This document shows, piece by piece, positions 35,369 through 44,866 of a DNA stretch of 63,062 bases. Each line of letters starts with the position of its first letter. Position 1 is the stretch's first letter. A model generated the notes under the pieces. The model did no database searches. It saw nothing but the letters and a program-made list of their open reading frames with translations, and had not been told where the DNA came from. The DNA comes from an uncultured Dietzia sp. (GTDB taxonomy: Bacteria > Actinomycetota > Actinomycetes > Mycobacteriales > Mycobacteriaceae): positions 1 through 63,062 of the forward strand of contig NZ_CALMYY010000054.1 in NCBI RefSeq assembly GCF_937873725.1. The letters run 5' to 3'. The position numbers were made by a program, and so were the translations under genes.

Positions 35369-36187
35369 TTACGGGAGTGCCCGCCTCACGGCGGACAGCC
35401 GCCCGGCGAGCGATCCGTCGATGACCTCGTCACCGACATGGATCACCATTCCGCCGAGCACGGCCGGGTCGACCTCGACGTGCACCGCCATCTCACGCCC
35501 GTAGATCCCGGCGAGTGTGCGCGACAGCGTCTCCTGCTGACCCTCCGAGAGCTCCGTGGCGGAGGTGACGACCGCCACGGACCGGCCCTGGAGCTCCGCG
35601 GCGAGCCGCGAGAGCGCGTCGATGTCATCCGCCGGCATCCCCTGTGGGCGGGTCACGGCCTGCGAGGCGAGAGCCTCGGTGACGGCGGTGACCTTGCCGT
35701 ACAAGACCTGACCGAGGAGCGCACGCTTGTCGTCCGCCGTGGTGGACCGGTCGGACAACGCCTGCTCGAACTGCGGGTCGCCGGCCACGATCCGTCCGAG
35801 CCGGAAGAGCTCGTCCTCGACCACACCGAGCTGGCCCTGCTCGCGAGCCGAGAGCAACAGCGCCTCCCGGCCGAGCACCACGAGGCTTTCCCGCAGGTCA
35901 CGCGGGGTGGACCACGACGATGCGACCGCAGCAAGCACGACCGAGAGGGTCGCCTCGTCGATCTTCCAGCCCAGGACCGACCGGGCGAGGTCCTGTCGGG
36001 CCTCGACCGGAGCGGAGGAGTCCGCGACCGCGACGCGGAGCGCGCGCTCCCCCTCGAAGAGGTCGACCACCCGGAACAGCTCGGCGCCGACGGTGGCTCC
36101 GGTTGCTCCGCCGGCGGGATTGGCGGACAGCGTGGACTGCAGGACCGACCGGGACTGCTCGAGGGCGTCGCGGCTTGCTGCGTGCAT
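35369..36187 (-). CDS. atpH: ATP synthase delta subunit
   Basis: Joins the peripheral stalk to the top of F1. The 272-aa product is longer than the E. coli subunit (177 aa), as usual in this order, with an N-terminal helical domain and a C-terminal end [24 protein letters not shown] that is diagnostic. It is separate from atpF, whereas in Mycobacterium the b and delta parts are fused. Confidence 0.95.
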   Translation of the reverse strand: MHAASRDALEQSRSVLQSTLSANPAGGATGATVGAELFRVVDLFEGERALRVAVADSSAPVEARQDLARSVLGWKIDEATLSVVLAAVASSWSTPRDLRESLVVLGREALLLSAREQGQLGVVEDELFRLGRIVAGDPQFEQALSDRSTTADDKRALLGQVLYGKVTAVTEALASQAVTRPQGMPADDIDALSRLAAELQGRSVAVVTSATELSEGQQETLSRTLAGIYGREMAVHVEVDPAVLGGMVIHVGDEVIDGSLAGRLSAVRRALP

Positions 36188-36201
36188 AGTCAGCTACTTC
36201 C

Positions 36202-36774
36202 TTACTTCTGGCCCGCGCCGGCGACCCGGTCGAGGTCGGCGAGGAAACGGTCGATGGTGCCCGAACGGTGGACCGAGTCGGACAGCTGCTCACCCATGAG
36301 ACGCTCAGCGAGATCGATCGACTGACGTCCGAGGTCGCCGCGGAGTTCCGAGACGATCTGCTGACGCTGCGCGTTGAGCTGCTGCTCGCCCGCCGCGACG
36401 ATGCGGTCCTTCTCGAGGTTCGCCTCGGCCTTCATGTCCGCGATGATCTGCTGCCCCTGGGCGCGCGCGTCGTCACGGATCTTGGCGGCCTCGACGCGGG
36501 CTTCCGCGAGCTGGGCGTTGTACTTGTCCAGGGCGGCCTTCGCCTCGGACTGAGCCGCCTCCGCCCGCTCGATGCCGCCTTCGATGCGCTCGCTCCGCTC
36601 GTCCAGGACCCGCTTGAACATCGGGAGGACGAACTTCCAGAACACGAAGAGGACGACAGCGAAGGGAATCAGCGACCAGACGATGTCGTACAGCGCCGGG
36701 GTCAGGACGTTGGGCGTCTCCTCGAGGGGGAGCCCTTCGCCCTCGCCGGCGGCGAGGATGTGGATCGGATTCAT
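36202..36774 (-). CDS. atpF: ATP synthase F0 subunit b
   Basis: Peripheral stalk. The 190-aa product has one membrane helix ([20 protein letters not shown], about 29-48) followed by a long charged coiled coil ([20 protein letters not shown] onwards). ATG start; 14 bp before atpH. Confidence 0.96.
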   Translation of the reverse strand: MNPIHILAAGEGEGLPLEETPNVLTPALYDIVWSLIPFAVVLFVFWKFVLPMFKRVLDERSERIEGGIERAEAAQSEAKAALDKYNAQLAEARVEAAKIRDDARAQGQQIIADMKAEANLEKDRIVAAGEQQLNAQRQQIVSELRGDLGRQSIDLAERLMGEQLSDSVHRSGTIDRFLADLDRVAGAGQK

Positions 36775-36800
36775 GTCGTTGACCTTGCGCCAGTCGGCGA

Positions 36801-37148
<348 letters not shown>

Positions 37149-37943
37149 CTAGTGACTGTCGGCGTGGAGCGACAGGTCGATGTACACCGCGGCGAGCAGG
37201 GCGAAGATGTACGCCTGCAGGAAGATCACCAGCAGCTCGAAGAAGGTGAACGCCACGGCCACGATGATGGTCACGAGGCTGACGGCGGTCCAGCCGTTGA
37301 ACTGCCAGAAGAAGAAGTTCGTGGCGGAGAACAGCAGCACGATCATGATGTGGCCGGCGAGCATGTTGGCCATGAGACGGATCGTGAGCGTGGCCGGGCG
37401 CAGGACGAAGGTCGAGATGAACTCGATCGGCACCACCAGCAGGTGGAGGGCCGGGGGGAGGTTCGGGACGACGATCGACTTGCCCACGAAGGAGAAGAAG
37501 CCGTACTTCTTGGCGCCCGCGTAGATGAACACCACGTAGACCACCAGCGCCATGACCAGGGGCATACCGATCCTGGCGTTGGGCGAGATGTTGAGGCCGG
37601 GGATCACGGCCGGGATGTTCATGAACAACGTGAGGAAGAAGATGGTGGCGATGATCGGGAGGAACCGGTCGCCGTCCTTCTTGCCGATGATGTCGTCCGA
37701 GATGTAGGTCTTGACAAAGTCGAGGGCGATCTCGACCACGTTCTGGAAGCCCTTCGGGACGATCTTCGCGCCGCGCATACCCACGTAGAACAGCAGGGCG
37801 ACGAGCACGCCCACGAGGACGCGGATGATCATCAGCCGGTCCAACTCGAACGGGGTGCCCTCGAACAGCACCGCCGGCGGGAAGAAGTCGTTGAGTGAAG
37901 GCGGGTGGAACTCGCCCTTGAATGCCAGCAGTGACGTGCTCAG
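37149..37943 (-). CDS. atpB: ATP synthase F0 subunit a
   Basis: Forms the proton half-channels beside the c ring. Membrane helices and the essential Arg in LTIRLMANMLAGH are clear. The first ordinary start codon (GTG 37871) would remove the conserved N-terminus. In the same frame upstream the sequence reads STSLLAFKGEFHPPSLNDFF, which matches the family. The only start available there is CTG at 37941-37943, placed 6 nt after GGGGAG. I therefore call 264 aa with a CTG start; the downstream GTG gives 240 aa. It lies between the atpI-like gene and atpE. Confidence 0.85.
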   Translation of the reverse strand: MSTSLLAFKGEFHPPSLNDFFPPAVLFEGTPFELDRLMIIRVLVGVLVALLFYVGMRGAKIVPKGFQNVVEIALDFVKTYISDDIIGKKDGDRFLPIIATIFFLTLFMNIPAVIPGLNISPNARIGMPLVMALVVYVVFIYAGAKKYGFFSFVGKSIVVPNLPPALHLLVVPIEFISTFVLRPATLTIRLMANMLAGHIMIVLLFSATNFFFWQFNGWTAVSLVTIIVAVAFTFFELLVIFLQAYIFALLAAVYIDLSLHADSH

Positions 37944-38170
37944 CGTTCTCTCCCCTGTTCGGGCCGCCTTCTTCAGACGGTGGTCTGTGTCATTCGCTTC
38001 GGTTCACGTGCAGGGAACCCGGCGGGCCCGAGGGGATCTCGGCCGCTCTCGCGACGCGCCCTCATCCCGGTTTCCCGCCACGGAGCATCGTAACAAAGAC
38101 CCGGGTGTCTGACCTCACCGGGGCGCACCCCCGGAGGGGCGTGCCGGGCCGCCCCGCGGCGTGACTGCGC

Positions 38171-38611
38171 TCAGTCCCCGGTGACGGGTTCCACGGCCGG
38201 CGCCTTGTGACGAATGATCGCGACCGTCTCGGTGGCCAGGACGACGATCATCGCCACGACGAGCGTGAGCGCGAACGCTCGCCTGGAGTAGAAGTCCAGG
38301 GGTTTCAACGCCGCCACCACGCCGATCGCCACGATGAGTTTGAGCAGCCACGTCCCGAGGAGTACGGCCCCGGTGACGTTGGGCGAGGTCTGCGCCGTCG
38401 CGACCACCACCACCGCGGTGAGGAGGACGAACACCCCACCGATCGCGGCCCCCAACAGGGCGCCCCACAGTCCGGGGGTGCCGTCGAGCGCCCCCCACAG
38501 GCCCGCACTGAGCAGCATCAACACGGCCAGGGCGGCCGTGCCGAGCGTGAGCGCCTTGCGTAGTCCGGCGGTGTGGGCGCTCTCGGCGGGCTGCGGGGGT
38601 GTCTCCGTCAT
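38171..38611 (-). CDS. AtpI-like integral membrane protein
   Basis: A 146-aa protein with four predicted membrane helices (about 21-40, 47-73, 80-101, 109-130). It sits immediately upstream of atpB, the place of AtpI/Rv1303 proteins, which help assemble the c ring. Sequence identity with E. coli AtpI is not obvious, so the name rests on topology and position. Its ATG is 7 nt after a TAGGCT that includes the wecA stop codon. Confidence 0.75.
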   Translation of the reverse strand: MTETPPQPAESAHTAGLRKALTLGTAALAVLMLLSAGLWGALDGTPGLWGALLGAAIGGVFVLLTAVVVVATAQTSPNVTGAVLLGTWLLKLIVAIGVVAALKPLDFYSRRAFALTLVVAMIVVLATETVAIIRHKAPAVEPVTGD

Positions 38612-38618
38612 GTGGCCC

Positions 38619-38624
38619 AGCCTA
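38619..38624 (-). promoter_or_regulatory. Candidate promoter of the ATP synthase operon, overlapping the wecA stop
   Basis: Minus-strand TAGGCT begins with the TAG stop of wecA and is followed by 7 nt and the ATG of the atpI-like gene. It predicts a leaderless mRNA that starts the atp operon separately from upstream readthrough. Confidence 0.5.
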
Positions 38625-39782
38625 GCGGGAGCCGGAGGGACTCCCGGAGTGGTCCTCCCCGCGGATGCTCCGCAGTCGCGGGACCAGGGTGGCGGCCAGG
38701 ACGGCGATGAGCCCCGCGGCGGCGAGCGGGACCATCACCTCGGACGGGAGCATGGTCGCCCCGACCGCTCCGAAGGCGATGAGCGAGACCCAGGCGTAGA
38801 TGACGAGGGCGACGCGCCGATGGGAATGACCGAGGTCGAGCAGCCGGTGATGCAGGTGCATCTTGTCCGGGGCGAACGGGCTCCGCCCGGCCCCGACCCG
38901 CCGGACCACGGCCATGACCAGATCGAGCATGGGGACGAACATCGCCGCGGCCACCACGATCACCGGCGAGAGCAGGACGATCATCTCCTGCGGCCCGTAC
39001 AGGCTCTGCGAGATCTTGCCGGACGCGCTGGTGGAGGCGGCCGCCAGCACCAGGCCGATGAGCATCGATCCCGAGTCGCCCATGAAGATCCGGGCGGGCT
39101 GGAAGTTGTGGGGCAGGACCCCCAGGAGCGCGCCGGCGAGGACCGCCGTGACCAGCGCCGGCGGATACGCGCCCACCGTGCCGCCCTGATCGAGCATGAT
39201 CCCCACCGAGAAGACGCAGATCGCGATCGCCGCGATGGCCCCGAGCCCGGCCGCGAGTCCGTCCAGCCCGTCGACGAAGTTCATCGCGTTGACGATGGTC
39301 AGGGTGAACACCACCGTGAGCAACCCGGCCTGGAGCTGGTCCAGGACGAGGATGTTGCCGTCGCCGAACGGGAGGTACACGAGGGTCCACGACACCCCCA
39401 TGGCCACCAGGACGCCCGCGGCGGCGGCCTGACCGGCGAGTTTGGTCACCGCGCCGATGCCGAGGATGTCGTCGACGATCCCCACCAGCACGATCAGGCC
39501 GCCGGCGACGATCGTGGCCTCGACGTCGGGGGCGAAGGGCGGGAACCCGCGGTTGAGGGCCGGCAGCTGCGCCGCGAGGAACACCGCGACCAGCATCCCG
39601 GTGAAGATCCCCACCCCGCCCAGTCGCGGCGTGGGGACAACGTGGACGTCGCGGTCGCGGGGGTAGGCGAGGCCGCCGATAGCGGGGGCGACTCCCCTGA
39701 CCAGGCCGGTGACGATGAAGGTGACCAGGGCAGCGGTGACCCCGATGAGCAGGAGCTCGCGGAACGGGACCCCGATTCCCAC
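38622..39782 (-). CDS. wecA: Undecaprenyl-phosphate GlcNAc-1-phosphate transferase
   Basis: Starts synthesis of the arabinogalactan linker by moving GlcNAc-1-P to decaprenyl phosphate. The 386-aa protein has about 11 membrane helices and the family loops GIVDDILG, NAMNFVDGLDGLAAG, ARIFMGDSGSM and the sugar-recognition HLHHRLL. GTG start 3 bp before the tsaC stop side, with a weak ribosome site, so translation is probably coupled to tsaC. The order prmC-tsaC-wecA-atp is the mycobacterial one. Confidence 0.94.
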   Translation of the reverse strand: MGIGVPFRELLLIGVTAALVTFIVTGLVRGVAPAIGGLAYPRDRDVHVVPTPRLGGVGIFTGMLVAVFLAAQLPALNRGFPPFAPDVEATIVAGGLIVLVGIVDDILGIGAVTKLAGQAAAAGVLVAMGVSWTLVYLPFGDGNILVLDQLQAGLLTVVFTLTIVNAMNFVDGLDGLAAGLGAIAAIAICVFSVGIMLDQGGTVGAYPPALVTAVLAGALLGVLPHNFQPARIFMGDSGSMLIGLVLAAASTSASGKISQSLYGPQEMIVLLSPVIVVAAAMFVPMLDLVMAVVRRVGAGRSPFAPDKMHLHHRLLDLGHSHRRVALVIYAWVSLIAFGAVGATMLPSEVMVPLAAAGLIAVLAATLVPRLRSIRGEDHSGSPSGSR

Positions 39783-39785
39783 GGG

Positions 39786-40439
39786 TCAGCCGCGCAGGGC
39801 CGCGGGGTCGGTGCCGAGGACCTCCCCGATCCGGTCGGCGGACACCGCCCCCTCGCGGACGATGCGTGGCGCGGATCCCGTGAGATCGACGATCGTCGAG
39901 GGTTGGCCCACCGCGCAGGGGCCGCCGTCGAGGTAGACGGCGACCGAGTCGCCGAGCTGTTCCCGCGCCTGGCCCACCGTGGTGGCCGGCGGCTGTCCGG
40001 AGACGTTGGCGCTCGAGACCGCGAGCGGGCCGACCTCGCGGAGGAGCTCGATCGCGACCGGGTGCAGCGGCATGCGGAGCATGACGGTGCCGCTGGTGTG
40101 CCCGAGGTTCCAGTTCAACGACGGCGCCTGGTGCACGATCAGACTCAGACCACCGGGCCAGAAGGCGCGGATGAGGTCGCGGGCGGGGGCGGGGGTGCCC
40201 ACGACCAGCCCGTCGATCGTCTCCCACGAGCCCACCAGGACCGGGACCGGCATGTCGTGGCCGCGGCGCTTGGCCGAGAGCAGGAGGGTGACGGCGTCCG
40301 GATCGAAGGCGTCGGCGGCGATGCCGTACAGCGTGTCGGTCGGGGTCACGACCAGGCGACCCGCGCGGAGGGCGCCCGCCGCCGCGCTGAGCCCGACCTC
40401 CCGGCCGGTGTCCTCGGTGCAGTCGTAGGTGATGGTCAC
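39786..40439 (-). CDS. tsaC: L-threonylcarbamoyladenylate synthase
   Basis: Makes the intermediate for t6A37 of ANN-decoding tRNAs from threonine, bicarbonate and ATP. The 217-aa YrdC-fold product has PTDTLYGIAADA (33-44), the basic cluster SAKRR (55-59) and LAVSSANVSGQP. It is near the TsaC-only length with a short tail. The GTG start overlaps the prmC stop. Confidence 0.93.
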   Translation of the reverse strand: MTITYDCTEDTGREVGLSAAAGALRAGRLVVTPTDTLYGIAADAFDPDAVTLLLSAKRRGHDMPVPVLVGSWETIDGLVVGTPAPARDLIRAFWPGGLSLIVHQAPSLNWNLGHTSGTVMLRMPLHPVAIELLREVGPLAVSSANVSGQPPATTVGQAREQLGDSVAVYLDGGPCAVGQPSTIVDLTGSAPRIVREGAVSADRIGEVLGTDPAALRG

Positions 40440-41377
40440 CGGGTGATCCCCTTCCGGACTGTCTGGTCGACCTCGTCGTCGTCGGTCTCGGCGCGTCTCG
40501 TCGCGGTGACGAACCGCGGACGTCCCGCGAGGTCGGTGTGCTGGTCCACGTTACCGAAGCCCCCCTGCGCGCAGACGACCGCCGCGACCGCGGCGCCGGT
40601 CGCGTCGTCGTGCTCGACGGCCAGATGGCCGCCCGGGGCGAGGAGCCCGGCCGCGACGTGGACCAGCGGCGTGATGACGACCAGACCGTCGGCACCCCCG
40701 AAGAGCGCGGTCGCCGGCTCGTGCCCGAGGACGTCGGCCGGGAGGTCGTCGGTCTGCGGGATGTAGGGCGGGTTGGCCACGACCGCGGCGACCCTGCCCC
40801 GCAGGTCCGGCAGCAGAGCGGGATCGGTGGCGTCCGCCGCGTGGACCTCGACCGGGGTGTCCCCGGCGGCGGCCCGCTCGCCGGCGTTGCGCCGGAGCCA
40901 CTCGAGCGCCGGTCCGTGCAGCTCGACCGCGTGGACGTACGCGTCGGGGCGGGCGTGGGCGATCTCGAGCGCGAGGGTCCCGCTCCCCGCGCAGAGGTCC
41001 ACGACGATCGGTCCCGGCCCCTCGCCCGGCGCCGGCAGCGCGGCGAGGGCGTTCTCCACCAGGAGCTCGGTCTCCGGCCGCGGGATGAAGACGCCCGGGC
41101 CCACCGCGAGGTCGAGCCGACCCGAGGTCGCACGCCCCAGGAGGTACTGGAGCGGGGTGCGGTCGCGGGCGCGGGCGGCGACGATCCGGCCGACCTCCGC
41201 CACCTCGGCGGGGTCCAGACCGTCCGCCAGCGGCAGCGCGGAGCGGTCGACGCCGAGGACGTGGGCGCAGATCAGCTGCGCCTCGGCGAGCGCGGAGTCG
41301 ACGCCGGCGGACCGCAGAGCCCGGGCCGCCGACCTGACGACCCCGGTCACCGCGGCCGGGGCCGGCTGGGCGTCCAC
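40436..41377 (-). CDS. prmC: Release factor glutamine methyltransferase
   Basis: Methylates the Gln of the GGQ motif in release factors. The 313-aa product has a helical N-domain, the SAM loop VVDLCAGSGTLALEIA and the catalytic NPPY (VANPPYIP). GTG start, 4 bp after prfA, its substrate gene. Confidence 0.96.
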   Translation of the reverse strand: MDAQPAPAAVTGVVRSAARALRSAGVDSALAEAQLICAHVLGVDRSALPLADGLDPAEVAEVGRIVAARARDRTPLQYLLGRATSGRLDLAVGPGVFIPRPETELLVENALAALPAPGEGPGPIVVDLCAGSGTLALEIAHARPDAYVHAVELHGPALEWLRRNAGERAAAGDTPVEVHAADATDPALLPDLRGRVAAVVANPPYIPQTDDLPADVLGHEPATALFGGADGLVVITPLVHVAAGLLAPGGHLAVEHDDATGAAVAAVVCAQGGFGNVDQHTDLAGRPRFVTATRRAETDDDEVDQTVRKGITR

Positions 41378-41380
41378 GGC

Positions 41381-42466
41381 CTACGCGCTTTCCATGCGCC
41401 GGCGCCGGTCCTCGTCGGCGAGCGCATCGAGCACCGCGTCGAGATCGCCGTCGAGGACCGAGTCCAGGTTGTGTGCCTTGAATCCGACACGGTGATCCGC
41501 GATGCGGTTCTCGGGGAAGTTGTAGGTGCGGATCCGCTCGGAGCGGTCGACGGTCCGCACCTGGGTGGCCCGTCCTTCGGAGGCCTCGGCGCTCGCCGCC
41601 TCCTCCGCCGCGGACTGGAGCCGGGCGGCGAGGACCTGCATCGCGCGCGCCTTGTTCTGCAGCTGGCTGCGCTCGTTCTGACACGTGACGACGGTGCCGG
41701 TCGGCAGGTGCGTGATCCGCACCGCCGAATCGGTGGTGTTGACGCCCTGGCCGCCCTTGCCCGATGACCGGTAGACGTCGATCCGCAGGTCCGACTCGTC
41801 GATCTCGACCGGGCCCACGTCCTCCGGCTCGGGGAACACCAGCACCCCGGCCGCGGACGTGTGGACCCGCCCCTGGGACTCGGTCACCGGGACGCGCTGG
41901 ACGCGGTGCACGCCTCCCTCGAACTTCAGTCGCGCCCACACGCCGTCGCGTGAGGGCTGCCGGGACCGGATGGAGAAGGAGGCGTCCTTGTACCCCCCCA
42001 GGTCGGACTCGGTCACCCCGAGGACCTCCACCACCCAGCCGTGCTTCTCCGCGTACCGCGTGTACATGCGGGCCAGGTCGGCGGCGAACAGCGCGGACTC
42101 CTCGCCGCCCTCGCCGGACTTGATCTCCATGAGCACGTCGTCCGCGTCGTGGGGATCGCGTGGTGCCAGCAGGTCCGCGAGCTTCGACTCGAGCGCGGCC
42201 GCCTCCGCGCCCAGGCGCTCGGCCTCCGCGTGGAAGGAGGAATCCTCGTGGGCGAGCTCCCGCGCCGCCTCGAGGTCGTCCCGGGTCGACACCAGCGCCC
42301 GGTGGCACTGGACCACGGGCGTGAGCTCGGCGAATCGCTTGCCCACCCTCCGCGCCGCGGCCGCGTCCTCGTGCAGGGCAGGGTCCGACAACTGCGCCTC
42401 GAGCCCCCCGTACTCGGAGAGGACGTCGTCGATCGAGGACGGGGACCGCCCCGGGGGCTGCGTCAC
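41381..42466 (-). CDS. prfA: Peptide chain release factor 1
   Basis: Ends translation at UAA and UAG. The 361-aa product carries the codon-recognition tripeptide Pro-Val-Thr (193-195, in [10 protein letters not shown]) and the peptidyl-hydrolysis GGQ (238-240, [10 protein letters not shown]). The tripeptide is PVT in place of the common PAT, a mild change within the PxT rule. ATG overlaps the rho stop, leaving no room for rpmE between them. Confidence 0.98.
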   Translation of the reverse strand: MTQPPGRSPSSIDDVLSEYGGLEAQLSDPALHEDAAAARRVGKRFAELTPVVQCHRALVSTRDDLEAARELAHEDSSFHAEAERLGAEAAALESKLADLLAPRDPHDADDVLMEIKSGEGGEESALFAADLARMYTRYAEKHGWVVEVLGVTESDLGGYKDASFSIRSRQPSRDGVWARLKFEGGVHRVQRVPVTESQGRVHTSAAGVLVFPEPEDVGPVEIDESDLRIDVYRSSGKGGQGVNTTDSAVRITHLPTGTVVTCQNERSQLQNKARAMQVLAARLQSAAEEAASAEASEGRATQVRTVDRSERIRTYNFPENRIADHRVGFKAHNLDSVLDGDLDAVLDALADEDRRRRMESA

Positions 42467-44394
42467 TCCTCGTCCTGCGGCAGGCTCGGCGTGGTCTTGG
42501 CCACCTGCAGCAGGAACTCGTAGTTGGTGTTGGTCTTGCGGAGCTGGGACATGAGCAGGTCGATCGCCTGGTGCGAGTCGAGCCCCGAGAGGACCCGGCG
42601 GAGTTTGTGCATGATGCCGGCCTCCTCGGGCGTCATCAGCAACTCCTCCTTGCGGGTGCCCGACGGTCCCACGTCGACCGCGGGGAACACGCGCCGCTCC
42701 GCGATGCGCCGGTCCAGCTTGAGCTCGGCGTTACCCGTGCCCTTGAACTCCTCGAAGATCACCGTGTCGCCCGCCGACCCGGTCTCGACCATCGCCGTGG
42801 CGATGATCGTCAGGGAGCCGCCGTTCTCGATGTTGCGCGCCGCGCCGAGGAAGCGCTTGGGCGGGTACAGCGCGGTGGAGTCGACGCCACCGGAGAGGAT
42901 GCGGCCCGAGGCGGGCGAGGAGTTGTTGTAGGCGCGGCCGAGGCGGGTGATGGAGTCGAGGAGGACGACGACGTCCTGGCCCATCTCCACCAGGCGCTTC
43001 GCCCGCTCGATCGCCAGCTCCGCCACCTGCGTGTGATCCGACGGCGGCCGGTCGAAGGTCGAGGCGATGACCTCGCCCTTCACCGATCGCTGCATGTCGG
43101 TGACCTCCTCGGGCCGCTCGTCCACGAGGACCACCATGAGGTGACATTCCGGGTTGTTGATCGCGATGGCGTTGGCGATGTTCTGCAGGATCGTGGTCTT
43201 ACCCGCCTTGGGCGGGGAGACGATCAGCGCACGCTGACCCTTGCCGATCGGCATGATCAGGTCGATCACGCGCGTGGAGATGATGTTCTTCTCGGTCTCC
43301 AGCCGCAGTCGCTGGTTGGGGTAGAGCGGGGTGAGCTTGCTGAAATCCGGACGGTTCCGGGCCTGATCGACCGGTCCCCCGTTGACCGAGTCGATCCGGA
43401 CCAGCGGGTTGAACTTCGCGCGGTTCTTCGCGCCCTGGCCGCCCTGGCCTCCCTGACCGCCGCCCTGCCCCTCGGGCTGGCCCTCGCGGGGCGTCTTGAC
43501 CGCGCCGGTGACCGCGTCGCCGCGGCGGAGGCCGTGCTTGCGGATCATGTTCATGGAGACGTAGACGTCGTTCGAGCCCGCGAGGTAGCCGGAGGTGCGG
43601 ACGAACGCGTAGTTGTCGAGCACGTCGAGGATGCCGGCGACGGGCTGGAGGACGTCGTCCTCCCGCACCTCGGTCTCGCCCTCCACCGGGCGGCCGCCGC
43701 CGCCACCACGGTTGCGCTCGCGCCGACGACGGCTCCGGCGACCCCGGCCGCTGCCGTCGTCGTCCCGGTTCTGGCCGTCCCCGCGCGGACCGTTGTCGCC
43801 GCCCTGGTTGCCCTGGTTCGAGTCGTCGGCCTGCTGATCGCGGTTGCGGGCGCCCTGCTGGTCGCGGTTCTGCTGATCGCGGTTGCGCCCGTTCTGCTGT
43901 CCGGATCCCTGGTCGTCCCGGTTCTGGCCGCCGCGACGCTGACGGTTGCCCTGGTTCTGATCCTGCCCCTGGTTCCGGCGTTGGTTCTGGGCCTGGTTCT
44001 GACCGTCTCCCCCGCCACCGTCGGCGCGACGCGGCCGGTCCCCCTGGGACTGCTTGCCGTCGCGATCCTGGGCGTCGTCGCTCGACCGCGCATCCTCGCC
44101 CCGCTGACCCTCGTCGCGCTGCCCCTCGTCGCGCTGACCCTCGTCGCGGGACTGGGACTGCTGGCGCCGGGGCTGCTCCTCGCGCCGGGGTTCCTGCGCG
44201 GCGGGCGCCGACTGGGCTGCGGCGGGGGCCTTCCCGCCGCGGGCGCCGTCGATCATCGCGACGAGATCGCCCTTGCGCTTGCCGGAGAGGCCCTTGAGGC
44301 CCATCTGCTGCGCCAGCGACTTGAGGTCCGCCAGGCGCATCGCTGCCAGTGCGGCACCCTGCGGCGGGGTGGAGGTGGTGTCCGTCGAGGTCAC
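42463..44394 (-). CDS. rho: Transcription termination factor Rho with long disordered insert
   Basis: Hexameric RNA-dependent ATPase that ends transcription. The 643-aa product has a Rho_N domain (about 15-50). A Gln/Asn/Arg/Asp/Gly-rich insert follows (about 55-240) with three DEGQR units (84-98). Then come the OB-fold RNA site ([20 protein letters not shown], 260-279), a smaller Gly/Gln insert (306-321), Walker [10 protein letters not shown] (393-401) and the C-terminal translocase. GTG start with AGGA at good spacing. Actinobacterial Rho proteins often carry such an insert, and it is known to extend RNA binding in some. First gene of the rho-prfA-prmC-tsaC-wecA operon. Confidence 0.97.
   Translation of the reverse strand: MTSTDTTSTPPQGAALAAMRLADLKSLAQQMGLKGLSGKRKGDLVAMIDGARGGKAPAAAQSAPAAQEPRREEQPRRQQSQSRDEGQRDEGQRDEGQRGEDARSSDDAQDRDGKQSQGDRPRRADGGGGDGQNQAQNQRRNQGQDQNQGNRQRRGGQNRDDQGSGQQNGRNRDQQNRDQQGARNRDQQADDSNQGNQGGDNGPRGDGQNRDDDGSGRGRRSRRRRERNRGGGGGRPVEGETEVREDDVLQPVAGILDVLDNYAFVRTSGYLAGSNDVYVSMNMIRKHGLRRGDAVTGAVKTPREGQPEGQGGGQGGQGGQGAKNRAKFNPLVRIDSVNGGPVDQARNRPDFSKLTPLYPNQRLRLETEKNIISTRVIDLIMPIGKGQRALIVSPPKAGKTTILQNIANAIAINNPECHLMVVLVDERPEEVTDMQRSVKGEVIASTFDRPPSDHTQVAELAIERAKRLVEMGQDVVVLLDSITRLGRAYNNSSPASGRILSGGVDSTALYPPKRFLGAARNIENGGSLTIIATAMVETGSAGDTVIFEEFKGTGNAELKLDRRIAERRVFPAVDVGPSGTRKEELLMTPEEAGIMHKLRRVLSGLDSHQAIDLLMSQLRKTNTNYEFLLQVAKTTPSLPQDEE
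44103..44147 (-). repeat. Three 15-bp repeats encoding DEGQR units of Rho
   Basis: Copies at 44103-44117, 44118-44132 and 44133-44147 differ by one base. They are in frame, so slippage would change the insert by five residues per step. Confidence 0.8.
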
Positions 44395-44420
44395 GGGGGT
44401 CCTTTCTGGGCTCGTACCGG

Positions 44421-44478
44421 GGCGGCGAGCGCCGCCTGGCATCGAGCGTCTGTCCGGGACGCGGACTGGGCGTCCCGG
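44421..44478 (-). promoter_or_regulatory. Two hairpins in the rho 5' leader
   Basis: CCGGGACGC and GCGTCCCGG pair perfectly around 7 nt (44454-44478). GGCGGC/GCCGCC pair around GAGC (44421-44436). Both lie within about 85 nt of the rho GTG and would be in its mRNA leader. Rho autoregulates through its leader in other bacteria, so this may be the site; there is no direct proof here. Confidence 0.5.
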
Positions 44479-44744
44479 GTGGCCGCTGGGGCCGTCCACG
44501 GCGGCGGGTGAGCCGGACGTGGAGTCGTCTGAGGGGGATCCACTCGAGGTGACGCCTTCCGGGGCGACGGGATGGTGACCGTCCACTCCGGTGGGGAACC
44601 ACTCACGGGCACGGGATCCCTGGTGGCCACTCGCCGATCGGCCGCTCCCGCCGGGACCCACCCACACGCCGCCTGCGGCGACGAAGGTGTTCTGGAGCAG
44701 TCTCGGGCTACGGGGACGACCGGGCGTCCGTGGCTTAGAGAAGC

Positions 44745-44750
44745 ATACTA
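44745..44750 (-). promoter_or_regulatory. Candidate -10 of the rho operon
   Basis: Minus-strand TAGTAT is the best TANNNT match in the 472-bp divergent spacer (44395-44866) and would give a rho leader of roughly 340 nt. On the plus strand TACCCT at 44824-44829 is a candidate for the acyl-CoA ligase gene. Apart from these and the hairpins I see nothing in the spacer. Confidence 0.4.
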
Positions 44751-44866
44751 CCCGCACGCCGCGTCCACGCGTGTCCCCCTGGCGAGTCGGCTCCGCCGTG
44801 GAGGTCCCCGCACCGATCACCGGTACCCTTCCAGCCATCGTCACGCGCCACTTCCGGGGAGGTCCG

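Noticed and set aside
37880..37945. Apparent frameshift at the start of atpB
   Set aside because: Re-reading the strand shows the upstream residues are in the same frame; the gene lacks an ordinary start codon, not a base.
42571..44511. Hydrophobic plus-strand frame opposite rho with Val/Leu repeats
   Set aside because: It is the mirror of the Gln/Asn/Arg-rich Rho insert. No start signals or family match; rho itself is certain.
44591..44866. N-terminal extension of the acyl-CoA ligase
   Set aside because: Arg/Pro/Thr-rich, no homology, and it crosses the rho leader. A good ribosome site precedes the ATG at 44867.
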